Shown piece after piece: positions 50,295 through 57,881 of a stretch of DNA of 64,000 nucleotides; position 1 is the first letter of the stretch; every line of letters begins with the position of its first letter. A model generated the notes under the pieces. The model saw nothing but the letters and a program-made list of their open reading frames with translations. It did not search any database and was not told the origin of the DNA. Source of the stretch: Defluviitaleaceae bacterium. Lineage in GTDB: Bacteria; Bacillota; Clostridia; Lachnospirales; WQUN01. The DNA lies in assembly GCA_009780185.1 (NCBI GenBank), contig WRAN01000006.1, positions 1 through 64,000 of the forward strand, in the 5' to 3' direction. A program made the translations under genes and the position numbers.

Positions 50295-50336
50295 AGAGCC
50301 TGATCTAATCCACTGGATTAGATCAGGTTCTTTTTT
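50295..50336 (+). terminator. sigK terminator
   Basis: CCTGATCTAATCC and GGATTAGATCAGG pair perfectly and run into TTTTTT. Confidence 0.88.
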
Positions 50337-50340
50337 GTGT

Positions 50341-50362
50341 TATAGCGAATTAATTCGCTATA
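50341..50362. repeat. 22-base perfect palindrome with core CGAATTAATTCG
   Basis: The core CGAATTAATTCG is extended on both sides (TATAG/CTATA). It abuts the -35 box of the next promoter by one base. The same core precedes the tRNA-Thr promoter. Confidence 0.7.
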
Positions 50363-50363
50363 A

Positions 50364-50392
50364 TTGACCGCAATAATAAAGCGTGATAAGTT
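50364..50392 (+). promoter_or_regulatory. Promoter of the HAD-G1PDH operon
   Basis: TTGACC (50364-50369), 17 bases and TAAGTT (50387-50392). A half copy of the palindromic repeat of 35512-35624 begins right after it (50394-50422) and lies in the 5' leader. Confidence 0.55.
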
Positions 50393-50468
50393 GATACCGA
50401 TTCCAAATTAAAACCTGTCTGAGAACCAACCTATTTATTCCGCCGACAAAGGAGGCATGAATTAAATT

Positions 50469-51128
50469 ATGAAAAATATAGCGTTTGTAACAGATTTTGA
50501 CGGAACCATAACAGATGATGATTTCTTCCAGTATGTGAAAGATGCTTTTTTAGATGACTCGGCTTTAGAGCCTTGGGAACGCTATCTTGAAGATAAACTT
50601 TTCCATTTCGATGCCTTAAAAGAAATGTATGGAGCATTAAAGGTCAAGGAGGATAAGCTAGTAGCGCTTATTAAAAATGTAAAGGTAGACGAATGGGTAA
50701 TCCCTACGCTTGATCTCCTTTATAGGGCAGGGATACCTATTTATATAGCAAGTGCCGGTTGTGATTATTATATTAATTTACTGCTGGGCAAAGAAATAAA
50801 AAAATATAATATTAAACTCATAACAAACCCCAGCCACTATGCTCAAGACGGCAATCTAGTAATGGAAAGGCCGCCAGTAGACTGCCCATATTATGATGAA
50901 AAAGTAGGCATATCAAAGAAAAAAATAGTAGAGCACCTTCACGAGGCTAAAAAATATGTAGTTTTTGCGGGAGATGGCCCACCGGATATCGAGCCTGCAA
51001 GGATTTCCGAAGCAGTCTTTGCCAAGAAGATGCTGCTTGATAAATGCATCGCGGAAGGTATTGAGACTTTAAAGTTCGATAGTTTTAATGATATATATTC
51101 TTTTTTCGAAAAGGAGTTGAATAAATGA
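50469..51128 (+). CDS. HAD-superfamily phosphatase, MtnX-like
   Basis: The 219-residue protein has HAD motif I TDFDGTITDDD (Asp nucleophile and Asp+2), motif II in IYIASAGCDYY, and motif IV in VFAGDGPPDIEPAR. It resembles the MtnX/phosphoserine-phosphatase-like HAD-IB group. It probably removes phosphate from a small metabolite. AAGGAGG lies 13 bases before the ATG, a rather long distance. Its end overlaps the glycerol-1-phosphate dehydrogenase gene (ATGA), so the two likely act in one pathway. Confidence 0.85.
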   Translation: MKNIAFVTDFDGTITDDDFFQYVKDAFLDDSALEPWERYLEDKLFHFDALKEMYGALKVKEDKLVALIKNVKVDEWVIPTLDLLYRAGIPIYIASAGCDYYINLLLGKEIKKYNIKLITNPSHYAQDGNLVMERPPVDCPYYDEKVGISKKKIVEHLHEAKKYVVFAGDGPPDIEPARISEAVFAKKMLLDKCIAEGIETLKFDSFNDIYSFFEKELNK

Positions 51129-52213
51129 GAGCGCTAAACCCAACCAATAAGCAAATAGAGATACCATATCTCCTTAAAATAGGAAACGGTAAAACCTCAA
51201 GAGTAGGGAAATATCTTTATGATAAAAGTTTTATGCGTATTGCCCTATATATGGGGGATGGGATCGATGATCTAATCGGGGAACCATTTAGAGCGGGGTT
51301 AATGGAATGGGGTGTTGTGATAATCCATGAGCAGCTCGTGACATCTACCGATATAGATGATATTACTCATTCGGCGTTTTCACTTCCTTCTATTGATGCC
51401 ATTGTTGGGGTAGGGGGTGGCAAGGCCTTGGATTTTGCAAAGTATTCTGCTCATCTTTTAAGGGTGCCTTTTATTAGTATCCCTACGGCCGTTTCCAATG
51501 ATGGTTTCGGCAGCCCTTCTTGTTCCTTGACTGTGCTTGGCAAGAAGAAGTCTGTAAAAGCCGCCAGTCCATTTGGTATTGTAATTGACTTGGATGTAAT
51601 AAAAAACAGCCCTGATATTTTTATGTATTCCGGTATTGGGGATATGGCTTCGAAAATAACAGCCCTTAAAGACTGGCAGATGGCGCGGGATAAAGGACTT
51701 GAGCGGTTTGTGGACTTTGCTTCAATGATGGCATATAACTCATTGGATATTTTATTCTTAAAACACTCACTTGATATCCACTGCGAATATTTCCAAAGAA
51801 GCCTAGCTTCGTCATTGATGATTAGTGGCCTTGCTATGGAAATAGCAGGCTCCTCAAGGCCGGCAAGCGGCTCCGAGCATTTAATCTCCCATGCGCTGGA
51901 TGAAGTAAGCGCAAAGCCTAAAATGCACGGCATCCAAGTAGGAGTAGCCACATATCTTTGTGCACTTTTGCAAGATAACCCACAAGTTGATGATATTAAG
52001 GATGTATTTGAGCGAACCGGATTTATGGATTTCGTCAGGAAAGACCCGTTTAGCTATCAGGAATTTGTGACGGCACTGAAACTTGCCCCATCTATAAAGA
52101 GTAATTTTTATTCAATTTTATCTGAGCCGGATAGCTTCGAAAGGGCACTGGATTTTATTGAAAAGGATAGTTGTTTAAGGACCGTTATCGTTCCTTCCAA
52201 AGCCGCACTATAA
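51125..52213 (+). CDS. egsA: sn-glycerol-1-phosphate dehydrogenase (AraM/EgsA family)
   Basis: The 362-residue protein is an iron-containing-alcohol-dehydrogenase relative of the G1PDH group: DAIVGVGGGKALDFAKYSAH, VPFISIPTAVSNDGFGSPSCSL (given in part), and metal ligands in SGSEHLISHALDE and MHGIQVGVATY. These enzymes reduce dihydroxyacetone phosphate to sn-glycerol-1-phosphate, the archaeal-type glycerol stereoisomer; Bacillus AraM feeds PcrB to make heptaprenylglyceryl phosphate. With the overlapping phosphatase gene this suggests a pathway through glycerol-1-phosphate or a similar substrate. Confidence 0.88.
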   Translation: MRALNPTNKQIEIPYLLKIGNGKTSRVGKYLYDKSFMRIALYMGDGIDDLIGEPFRAGLMEWGVVIIHEQLVTSTDIDDITHSAFSLPSIDAIVGVGGGKALDFAKYSAHLLRVPFISIPTAVSNDGFGSPSCSLTVLGKKKSVKAASPFGIVIDLDVIKNSPDIFMYSGIGDMASKITALKDWQMARDKGLERFVDFASMMAYNSLDILFLKHSLDIHCEYFQRSLASSLMISGLAMEIAGSSRPASGSEHLISHALDEVSAKPKMHGIQVGVATYLCALLQDNPQVDDIKDVFERTGFMDFVRKDPFSYQEFVTALKLAPSIKSNFYSILSEPDSFERALDFIEKDSCLRTVIVPSKAAL

Positions 52214-52301
52214 ATGACGGGCATAGCATCTTGTGCTGTGCTAAAGTATTGAGGGTGGGTTTAATTCAGGCGGTAAAATAATGATAAAAGGAGAAAGAAA
52301 A

Positions 52302-52820
52302 ATGCCAGAAATTATTAAAGCATATCGGCAGAAGGTCGGATCGTTACGGTTTATTGGCAAACTTTATAGTGACGAAGACCGTATAAACGGAACATTTGGA
52401 GCCAAGTGGGGCCAGTTTTTTGAAAATGGATGGTTTTCGACTATAGAACAGCTAGTTGATGACCCCGGACAAACGTGTGAAGACGGTGCCGCATACATTG
52501 GATTGATGCGCTGGAAGGAAGGCGATCCTTTCCAATACTGGATTGGTATGTTTATGCCACCAGACACCGATGTCCCAGAAGGCTTTGAACATGTTGATTT
52601 CCCTGCTGGTGATTTAGGTGTATGCTGGGTGCAAGGGCATGAGGGCGAAGTGTATATGCAAGAAGAGAAATGTGGCCGCAAACTTAGCGAAGAAGGTATG
52701 AAAGTTATTAACGACGAACACGGGGCATGTTGGTTTTTCGAGCGTTATGCATGCCCACGTTTTACCGAAGCAGATAAGGATGGGAAGATTATCCTTGATA
52801 TTGCCCATTATGTGCAGTAA
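52302..52820 (+). CDS. GyrI/AraC effector-binding-like protein
   Basis: The 172-residue protein has the GyrI-like small-molecule-binding pattern: RFIGKLYSD near the start, YIGLMRWKEGDPFQYWIGMFMP, and a DFPAGDLGVCWVQG strand. Such domains bind hydrophobic or cationic ligands, either alone or fused to AraC or MerR DNA-binding domains; here there is no DNA-binding domain. A C-terminal Cys pair (CWFFERYACPRF) is notable. AAGGAGAAAG precedes the ATG at 52302. Confidence 0.75.
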   Translation: MPEIIKAYRQKVGSLRFIGKLYSDEDRINGTFGAKWGQFFENGWFSTIEQLVDDPGQTCEDGAAYIGLMRWKEGDPFQYWIGMFMPPDTDVPEGFEHVDFPAGDLGVCWVQGHEGEVYMQEEKCGRKLSEEGMKVINDEHGACWFFERYACPRFTEADKDGKIILDIAHYVQ

Positions 52821-52845
52821 GTTGCTATAATATAGATATCACTAT

Positions 52846-52905
52846 AAAAAAATAGCGTTCGGACATTAGTGTAATCACACGCTAATCCCAAACGCTATTT
52901 TTATT
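52846..52905. terminator. Bidirectional terminator
   Basis: AAAAATAGCGTT and AACGCTATTTTT, then ATTAGTGT and ACACGCTAAT, form a long stem with small internal loops between convergent genes. Confidence 0.8.
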
Positions 52906-52941
52906 TATCTATTTATAATATTTGAAAAGTATTCTGTAACA

Positions 52942-53823
52942 TTAATTTATTTTGACAGTAGTTTTGCATCCCGGAAAACCAGAGCAACCCCAAAACTGTG
53001 ATCCTGGGTTATCGCCTTTTTGTGCGGTCCTTAGCTTCATTTCTTTCCCGCACTTCGGGCACATTTTAGTGTTAGATGGAAGCATTTGATCGCAATATAC
53101 CGTTGTATGATCTATCATGCGTTCTATGTGGGCCTCTACGAAAAAGTCAGCCATGGATTTCATTTCTTTGTCTGTAAGTTCGGTAATGGGGATTTGGTTA
53201 TTAACATTAGTAATATGACGGATTAGACTGTCCGACCGGGTAACTAGGGCTTTTATATCCTCTGGGGCATATCTGTCAATTATGATGTTTCTGTTATTTG
53301 CCAAAACCACCACTGAACGGAATATATTATTAAAAGACGCTTCAAAGGACACTTTACTGGTGAAGAACCCTTTCTCTTTTAGCCGTAACTCTTTGATTAT
53401 GTTCATATGCTTTCGGTTTTGCTCTATAGGTGAGTACATGCCCTCGTCTTTGTTATAGCCGCCTGAACGGATAAAGTCGCCTCTATCGTTAATTTTAATA
53501 TCCCCATACAGGTTTTTGCACTCGATTACAAAAATGCCTTTACGGGTGACGGCTATAAAGTCAATTTGTGAGGAAAGGCCATTGTGTTCAAGATAGATAT
53601 CTTGCAGGATATACATGGCCATACCGCTATGTTTCAGCTCGTAAGATACATTGTTTTCTCCCGTTATGCCTAGAGAAATTATATTTATTTCATTGTCAAG
53701 CTTAGTCTGAATATCCGTAGGCAGACGGTTTTTATCAATGGATTTTAACTGTTCTAGCTGGCGTAAGGCACTGCTGCTGTCTTTTAGGAATATAGGTTGG
53801 GTTAGTTTATTGAAAAAGCCCAT
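52942..53823 (-). CDS. NERD-domain protein with topoisomerase-type zinc ribbon
   Basis: The 293-residue protein has a NERD (nuclease-related) domain over about residues 45-160: GITGENNVSYEL, QIDFIAVTRKGIFVIECKN (D, E and K of a PD-(D/E)XK-like site). The C-terminus has a four-Cys zinc ribbon (CPKCGKEMKLR ... FWGCSGFPGCKTTV) of the type found in topoisomerase I. The domains suggest DNA binding and perhaps cutting or repair; the real role is unknown. The gene stands alone. Confidence 0.85.
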   Translation of the reverse strand: MGFFNKLTQPIFLKDSSSALRQLEQLKSIDKNRLPTDIQTKLDNEINIISLGITGENNVSYELKHSGMAMYILQDIYLEHNGLSSQIDFIAVTRKGIFVIECKNLYGDIKINDRGDFIRSGGYNKDEGMYSPIEQNRKHMNIIKELRLKEKGFFTSKVSFEASFNNIFRSVVVLANNRNIIIDRYAPEDIKALVTRSDSLIRHITNVNNQIPITELTDKEMKSMADFFVEAHIERMIDHTTVYCDQMLPSNTKMCPKCGKEMKLRTAQKGDNPGSQFWGCSGFPGCKTTVKIN

Positions 53824-53886
53824 GAAAAACCTCCATATATTTTATGACGGTATTGTACATAGTATGACGATGTTTTACAAATAAAA

Positions 53887-54090
53887 AGGGGCTGTCACGT
53901 TAAGAAAACCTTGGGACTCCGTCCCAAACCCTGTAAACTTTTGAAAAAGTTTAATCAAAATTTTAACATAAAATCGCGCATACGCGCGATTTTGGTTTTT
54001 CGATAAAGTTTTTGGTTAAGCTTTTTACAAAAAGCTTGCGGGGTGCGGGGCGGAGCCCTGCGGTTTCATGATTTTGACGTGACAGCCCCT
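53887..54090. repeat. 204-base element with perfect 14-base terminal inverted repeats
   Basis: AGGGGCTGTCACGT (53887-53900) and ACGTGACAGCCCCT (54077-54090) are exact inverted copies. Inside are further hairpins: TTGGGA/TCCCAA, AACTTTT/AAAAGTTT, AATCGCGC/GCGCGATT, AAGCTTTTT/AAAAAGCTT and a GC-rich stem near 54040-54060. No coding capacity and no clear target duplication are seen. It may be a MITE or an elaborate transcription barrier. Confidence 0.6.
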
Positions 54091-54103
54091 CCTTTGGTTT
54101 TTC

Positions 54104-54820
54104 TTATATTGCTTTTCGCGCAATTATTGGCTTGCTAAGTGCATAAACTCCTGCTGCAATCACCAAACACCCGATAATTTGCATCCAGGCATTGGGATGG
54201 AACAGTATAAGATTAAAGAACCAAACCAAAGCTCTGCGAAGCACAGGGATCGGAGTAAACACAGAAATGATGGCAACAATAGCCACATTGGCTACCCACC
54301 CATACCATTTACCTTGCGAGGCGGTTAGGGTATGAACAAATGCCGCGAATAGAATCAGAAGGGCAGTCTGCTGAAAAAATGTAATTACGAAGCCGCGATC
54401 TGACCAGCCAAAGACTTCTACCAGATTTACTATGCCGCCTAGGAAGTTAGGGTCAAAGTAAGGGGAGCGTTCGAGTAGCTGCTCTATTGTAAAATGGGAA
54501 AGGGTTACGAGTAAAGACGCCACGGCCGCCAGTATTACATAGGTGAGTATTCCGCCCCAGAAGAACCCGTCACGTTTGCCTCCTAAGTTGATAATCCTGC
54601 GAAGGCTAAAAGCCGGGAGTGCAATTGCCACCATTACAGGAAGCAGCCATAAGGCATTGGCAGGAGAGATGCTTATTCCCGTTCCCCCTGTCCCTGACAT
54701 AACAAAATAATTAATGATATCGGATATTGCCAATGCAAACATCGTGCTTAACGTTGGAATGAGTAGAACCCTCAAGGTTTTATAATTGATTTTGGCGATT
54801 GTCCAGGCTTTATTATTCAT
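54104..54820 (-). CDS. ABC transporter permease of a YtrA-type operon
   Basis: The 238-residue protein has six membrane segments (first near residues 18-40) and no ATPase or other soluble motif. It overlaps the ATPase gene by eight bases and ends the GntR-ATPase-permease operon. Operons of this type (ytrABC-like) respond to cell-wall antibiotics in Bacillus; that role is inferred from layout only. Confidence 0.8.
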   Translation of the reverse strand: MNNKAWTIAKINYKTLRVLLIPTLSTMFALAISDIINYFVMSGTGGTGISISPANALWLLPVMVAIALPAFSLRRIINLGGKRDGFFWGGILTYVILAAVASLLVTLSHFTIEQLLERSPYFDPNFLGGIVNLVEVFGWSDRGFVITFFQQTALLILFAAFVHTLTASQGKWYGWVANVAIVAIISVFTPIPVLRRALVWFFNLILFHPNAWMQIIGCLVIAAGVYALSKPIIARKAI

Positions 54821-55658
54821 GGCTATTTCCTCCTACCAGGTTGATAAAGAAGTCTTGAAGGCTTATCCGGTCTATTGCTATGCCTTCCGGTGGGGTGATG
54901 CGTGGGCCGTAGATATGGGCAGCCATTACACTGCCGGCTGTGGTTTGGCCTATGCAGTTAAGGTCTTGGATTAATGGGATTATGTCTTTTGAGGCGCCGG
55001 ATAGGGTATATGCCATCTCGTCTATATCTTCTAAGGCTGCTTCCAGCAGCAGATTGCCTTTGTCTATGACTATCAGGCGCTCTATTACTTTTGCTATTTC
55101 ATCTATAAGGTGTGTGGATACAATTATCACTCTTGGGTTGTTTTGGTAGCTTTCTAATAGAAGGGCATTGAACTGGTTGCGCATTATCGCGTCAAAACCT
55201 AGGGTTGGCTCGTCTAGTAGTACTACTTTGGATTGGTTCGCAAGGGTCAGGATTGTGGTTAGCATAGTTTTCATGCCAAAGGATAGTTTTGCAAACCTCT
55301 TTCTCGGGTCTAGCTCAAAGCGTTTTACCATTTTGTTGGCAAAGTCTTGATCGAAGTCTTTGTGGAGCTTAGAGGCCATTTCTATTAATGTACTAATGCG
55401 CATATTGAATTGCACCGAGCCGCTTTCTATATAGCTTACGGCTTCAGGCATATTGCCTGGAGATACCTTTTTGTTATCTACGGCTATTTTTCCTTCTGTG
55501 GCTGGTATGTGGCCTGCCAGCATTTTCATTAGAGTGGTTTTGCCGGCGCCATTGCGGCCTAAAAGACAATAGATGCCGCTCTCAGGGATGGATAGGCTCA
55601 TGTTTTTAATCGCTGTGGATTTGCCGTATTTTTTTGTTACGTACTTTAGATTAATCAT
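54813..55658 (-). CDS. ABC transporter ATPase of a YtrA-type operon
   Basis: The 281-residue protein has Walker A LLGRNGAGKTTLMKML, the signature KLSFGMKTMLTT (a less common LSFGM form), Walker B VVLLDEPTLGFD and the H-loop VSTHLIDE. The C-terminal 70 residues are the variable extension of YtrB/BcrA-type exporter ATPases. It lies between the regulator and permease genes with eight-base overlaps on both sides. Confidence 0.92.
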   Translation of the reverse strand: MINLKYVTKKYGKSTAIKNMSLSIPESGIYCLLGRNGAGKTTLMKMLAGHIPATEGKIAVDNKKVSPGNMPEAVSYIESGSVQFNMRISTLIEMASKLHKDFDQDFANKMVKRFELDPRKRFAKLSFGMKTMLTTILTLANQSKVVLLDEPTLGFDAIMRNQFNALLLESYQNNPRVIIVSTHLIDEIAKVIERLIVIDKGNLLLEAALEDIDEMAYTLSGASKDIIPLIQDLNCIGQTTAGSVMAAHIYGPRITPPEGIAIDRISLQDFFINLVGGNSHE

Positions 55659-56013
55659 GTGGGTGTTCCCCTTTCTTTAATTCACTAATTAAATCTTCTA
55701 TTGTGATGCCTAGGGTCTTTGCTTCAGCTAATACTGCCGATATGGTTTGATTTAGGAAAATATCCTTTCGCCGGGCAGAGATTTTTTCCTTTGCGCCTTT
55801 GGCTACACACATGCCTATGCCTCGTTTTTTGTATAGTATGCCTGCGTCTGTTAGTTTACTTATTGCTTTTACTGCTGTTGTGTGGTTTACGGCGTAGACT
55901 TTGGCTATTTGGGTTGTGGAGATTATTAGCTCATCGGTTTGGTATGTGCCTGTGATTATGTCGCTTTCTATGCGCTCCATTATTTGTTGGAAAATAGGTT
56001 GTGTATCATTCAT
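55651..56013 (-). CDS. GntR-family regulator, YtrA subfamily
   Basis: The 120-residue protein has a GntR winged helix (FQQIMERIESDIITGTY, then ISTTQIAKVYAVNHTTAVKAISKLTDAGIL given in part, and KKRGIGMCV) followed by the short dimerisation tail of the YtrA group, without a ligand-binding domain. It should repress its own operon through the palindrome at 56040-56061. AGGTGAGAGG precedes the ATG. Confidence 0.92.
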   Translation of the reverse strand: MNDTQPIFQQIMERIESDIITGTYQTDELIISTTQIAKVYAVNHTTAVKAISKLTDAGILYKKRGIGMCVAKGAKEKISARRKDIFLNQTISAVLAEAKTLGITIEDLISELKKGEHPHD

Positions 56014-56039
56014 CCTCTCACCTGCCTTATTCTTAATCA

Positions 56040-56093
56040 GTTAATGACTTAACTCATTAACGCGATAATAATACTTTTAAAATCTTTTGTCAA
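56040..56093 (-). promoter_or_regulatory. Promoter and operator of the GntR-ABC operon
   Basis: On the minus strand TTGACA (56093-56088) and TATTAT (56070-56065) are 17 bases apart. Immediately downstream, GTTAATGA (56040-56047) and TCATTAAC (56054-56061) form an inverted repeat covering the transcription start, a good YtrA-type operator. Confidence 0.75.
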
Positions 56094-56104
56094 CTATCAC
56101 TTGC

Positions 56105-56133
56105 TTGCTAATGTTTTTCTACGTATGTATATT
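56105..56133 (+). promoter_or_regulatory. Promoter of the ABC exporter pair
   Basis: TTGCTA (56105-56110), 17 bases and TATATT (56128-56133); it diverges from the GntR promoter. Confidence 0.5.
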
Positions 56134-56162
56134 AGAACAATAAAATAAAGGGAGGGCTTTTT

Positions 56163-57881
56163 ATCAAAACCTTCATTACCGTACTAAAGAAGAATAATCA
56201 AAAATTCTTTCTTGCATTACTTATTTACTCTGTATTGTCTGTGGCTGTATCTATCTCCATAGTGCTATCCGCCCGGCTCACTGGTGAAATGGGGCAGGCT
56301 GCTTATGGGGCAGATGTCCAGACTTTGTTACAATTTCTTGGTTTACTTACTGCATTGATGGGAGTGCAAGCCGTAAGTGCGGCGTTATCTGCGCTGATAG
56401 TCGGGCGATTTGAGGCAACGGCAGGATATCGTTTTAGAGATAATTTCGCCAGATATTTCTTACGGCTGCCTTTTTCCAAGCTTGAAAAAGAACAGACTGG
56501 TGAAAGTCTTTCTATCTATACCAACGACTTGCCCCTTGGCGCGTCCTTTGTCTCTCGAGGTTGGTTTCAAATGGTGGCGGATTTTATTCAGTTAATCGTC
56601 ATGTTTGTTTACATGATAATGCTTACTACCAGCCTTACACTTATCTTCTTTGCTATGTTCCCTGTTTTGGTGGTTATGCAGGTGCTGATATCCGGCCCTA
56701 TCCAGAAAAAGCAGATAACAATGTCAGAGCGTCAGGCGGATTTCAACGCCATTGTCAATGACTCTCTTCAAAATACATCGGTTATTGCCGCATACTCACT
56801 TGAGGAAGTAATGAAAAAGCGTTATATGGACGCTTATCTCTTGTTCTTCCAGGCAATAAAAAGCTTTATCAAGTCCATGTCAACCATGGTGGTATCCGGG
56901 ATTTTGGTCAGTCTTTCTCCCTTGCTAATTATCACAACAATGGCGGCTTCACGAGTTATTGGTGGGCAGCTTAACATTGCCGAGTATCTGGCCTTTACTA
57001 CTTTGGCCTTCCAGTGCGGTGGATGGTTGATGATGCTAAGTCAGCGGCTTACTGGCTTCCAAGTATCTGCGGGTGGGGCTAAGCGCCTTCTTGATCACAC
57101 TACAGAGACTGTAGATTTAACTCTCCCCGAGCCAATGCCTGCGTTAAAACCTGATGTAAAAGAATCTACAGCGGTATGCTTTACAGGAGTTGATTTTTCC
57201 TATTCAGAGGAAGGAGAGGCTGCTGTATCTGCAATAGACCTTTCCATCCCCAAAGGAAGCAAGGTGGCTTTTGTAGGTGGTAGCGGCAGCGGGAAAAGTA
57301 CCTTGCTTAAACTAATGCTAGGGCTTTATTCCCCTACATCAGGCCAGGTGCAGGTGTTTGGCCAGGAAGATGTGCCAATAAACGCGTTTGCATATGTGCC
57401 CCAGGATAGCTTCCTCTTCCCAGAAAGCATTGGAGACAATATCACCGGTGGCGGTACACCAGATACAGCACGCCTGGAAACGGCCTGCAAAGACGCGGGC
57501 ATTTGGGATTTTATCCAGAGTCTGCCCAATAAATTTGAAGGTGTGTTATCAGAATCCGCAGAAAATGTATCCGGCGGCCAAAAGCAGCGTATAGCCTTAG
57601 CTCGCGCCTTCTACCAAAACGCTCCAATAGTACTATTCGACGAAGCCACCTCTGCTCTAGACCCAACAACAGAAGTGGAAGTCCTTACAAGCTTTGAAAC
57701 TATGCTATCTCATGAGCCGGATAAAACCGTAATCATGGTGGCCCACAGGCCAAAGGCTATTGCCTTCTGTGACACTATTGTAGTAATGGCACAAGGAAAA
57801 ATAGTAGGCATAGGCAAACATGAAGAACTACTGGCTTCTTGTCCCGAATACGCTCGCCTGGAGGTGTCAAATGGAAACTAA
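56163..57881 (+). CDS. ABC exporter half-transporter 1, apparent ATC start
   Basis: The 572-residue protein has an N-terminal six-helix ABC membrane domain and a C-terminal ATPase with Walker A VGGSGSGKST, signature VSGGQKQRIALARA and Walker B IVLFDEATSALD. The frame is open from 56136, but no ATG, GTG or TTG occurs before the TTG at 56235, which would cut off the first membrane helix. AAGGGAGGG lies seven bases before ATC AAA ACC TTC at 56163, so ATC is the likely start, or the base is a mutation or sequencing error. It overlaps its partner gene, so both probably form a heterodimeric exporter. Confidence 0.85.
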   Translation: MKTFITVLKKNNQKFFLALLIYSVLSVAVSISIVLSARLTGEMGQAAYGADVQTLLQFLGLLTALMGVQAVSAALSALIVGRFEATAGYRFRDNFARYFLRLPFSKLEKEQTGESLSIYTNDLPLGASFVSRGWFQMVADFIQLIVMFVYMIMLTTSLTLIFFAMFPVLVVMQVLISGPIQKKQITMSERQADFNAIVNDSLQNTSVIAAYSLEEVMKKRYMDAYLLFFQAIKSFIKSMSTMVVSGILVSLSPLLIITTMAASRVIGGQLNIAEYLAFTTLAFQCGGWLMMLSQRLTGFQVSAGGAKRLLDHTTETVDLTLPEPMPALKPDVKESTAVCFTGVDFSYSEEGEAAVSAIDLSIPKGSKVAFVGGSGSGKSTLLKLMLGLYSPTSGQVQVFGQEDVPINAFAYVPQDSFLFPESIGDNITGGGTPDTARLETACKDAGIWDFIQSLPNKFEGVLSESAENVSGGQKQRIALARAFYQNAPIVLFDEATSALDPTTEVEVLTSFETMLSHEPDKTVIMVAHRPKAIAFCDTIVVMAQGKIVGIGKHEELLASCPEYARLEVSNGN

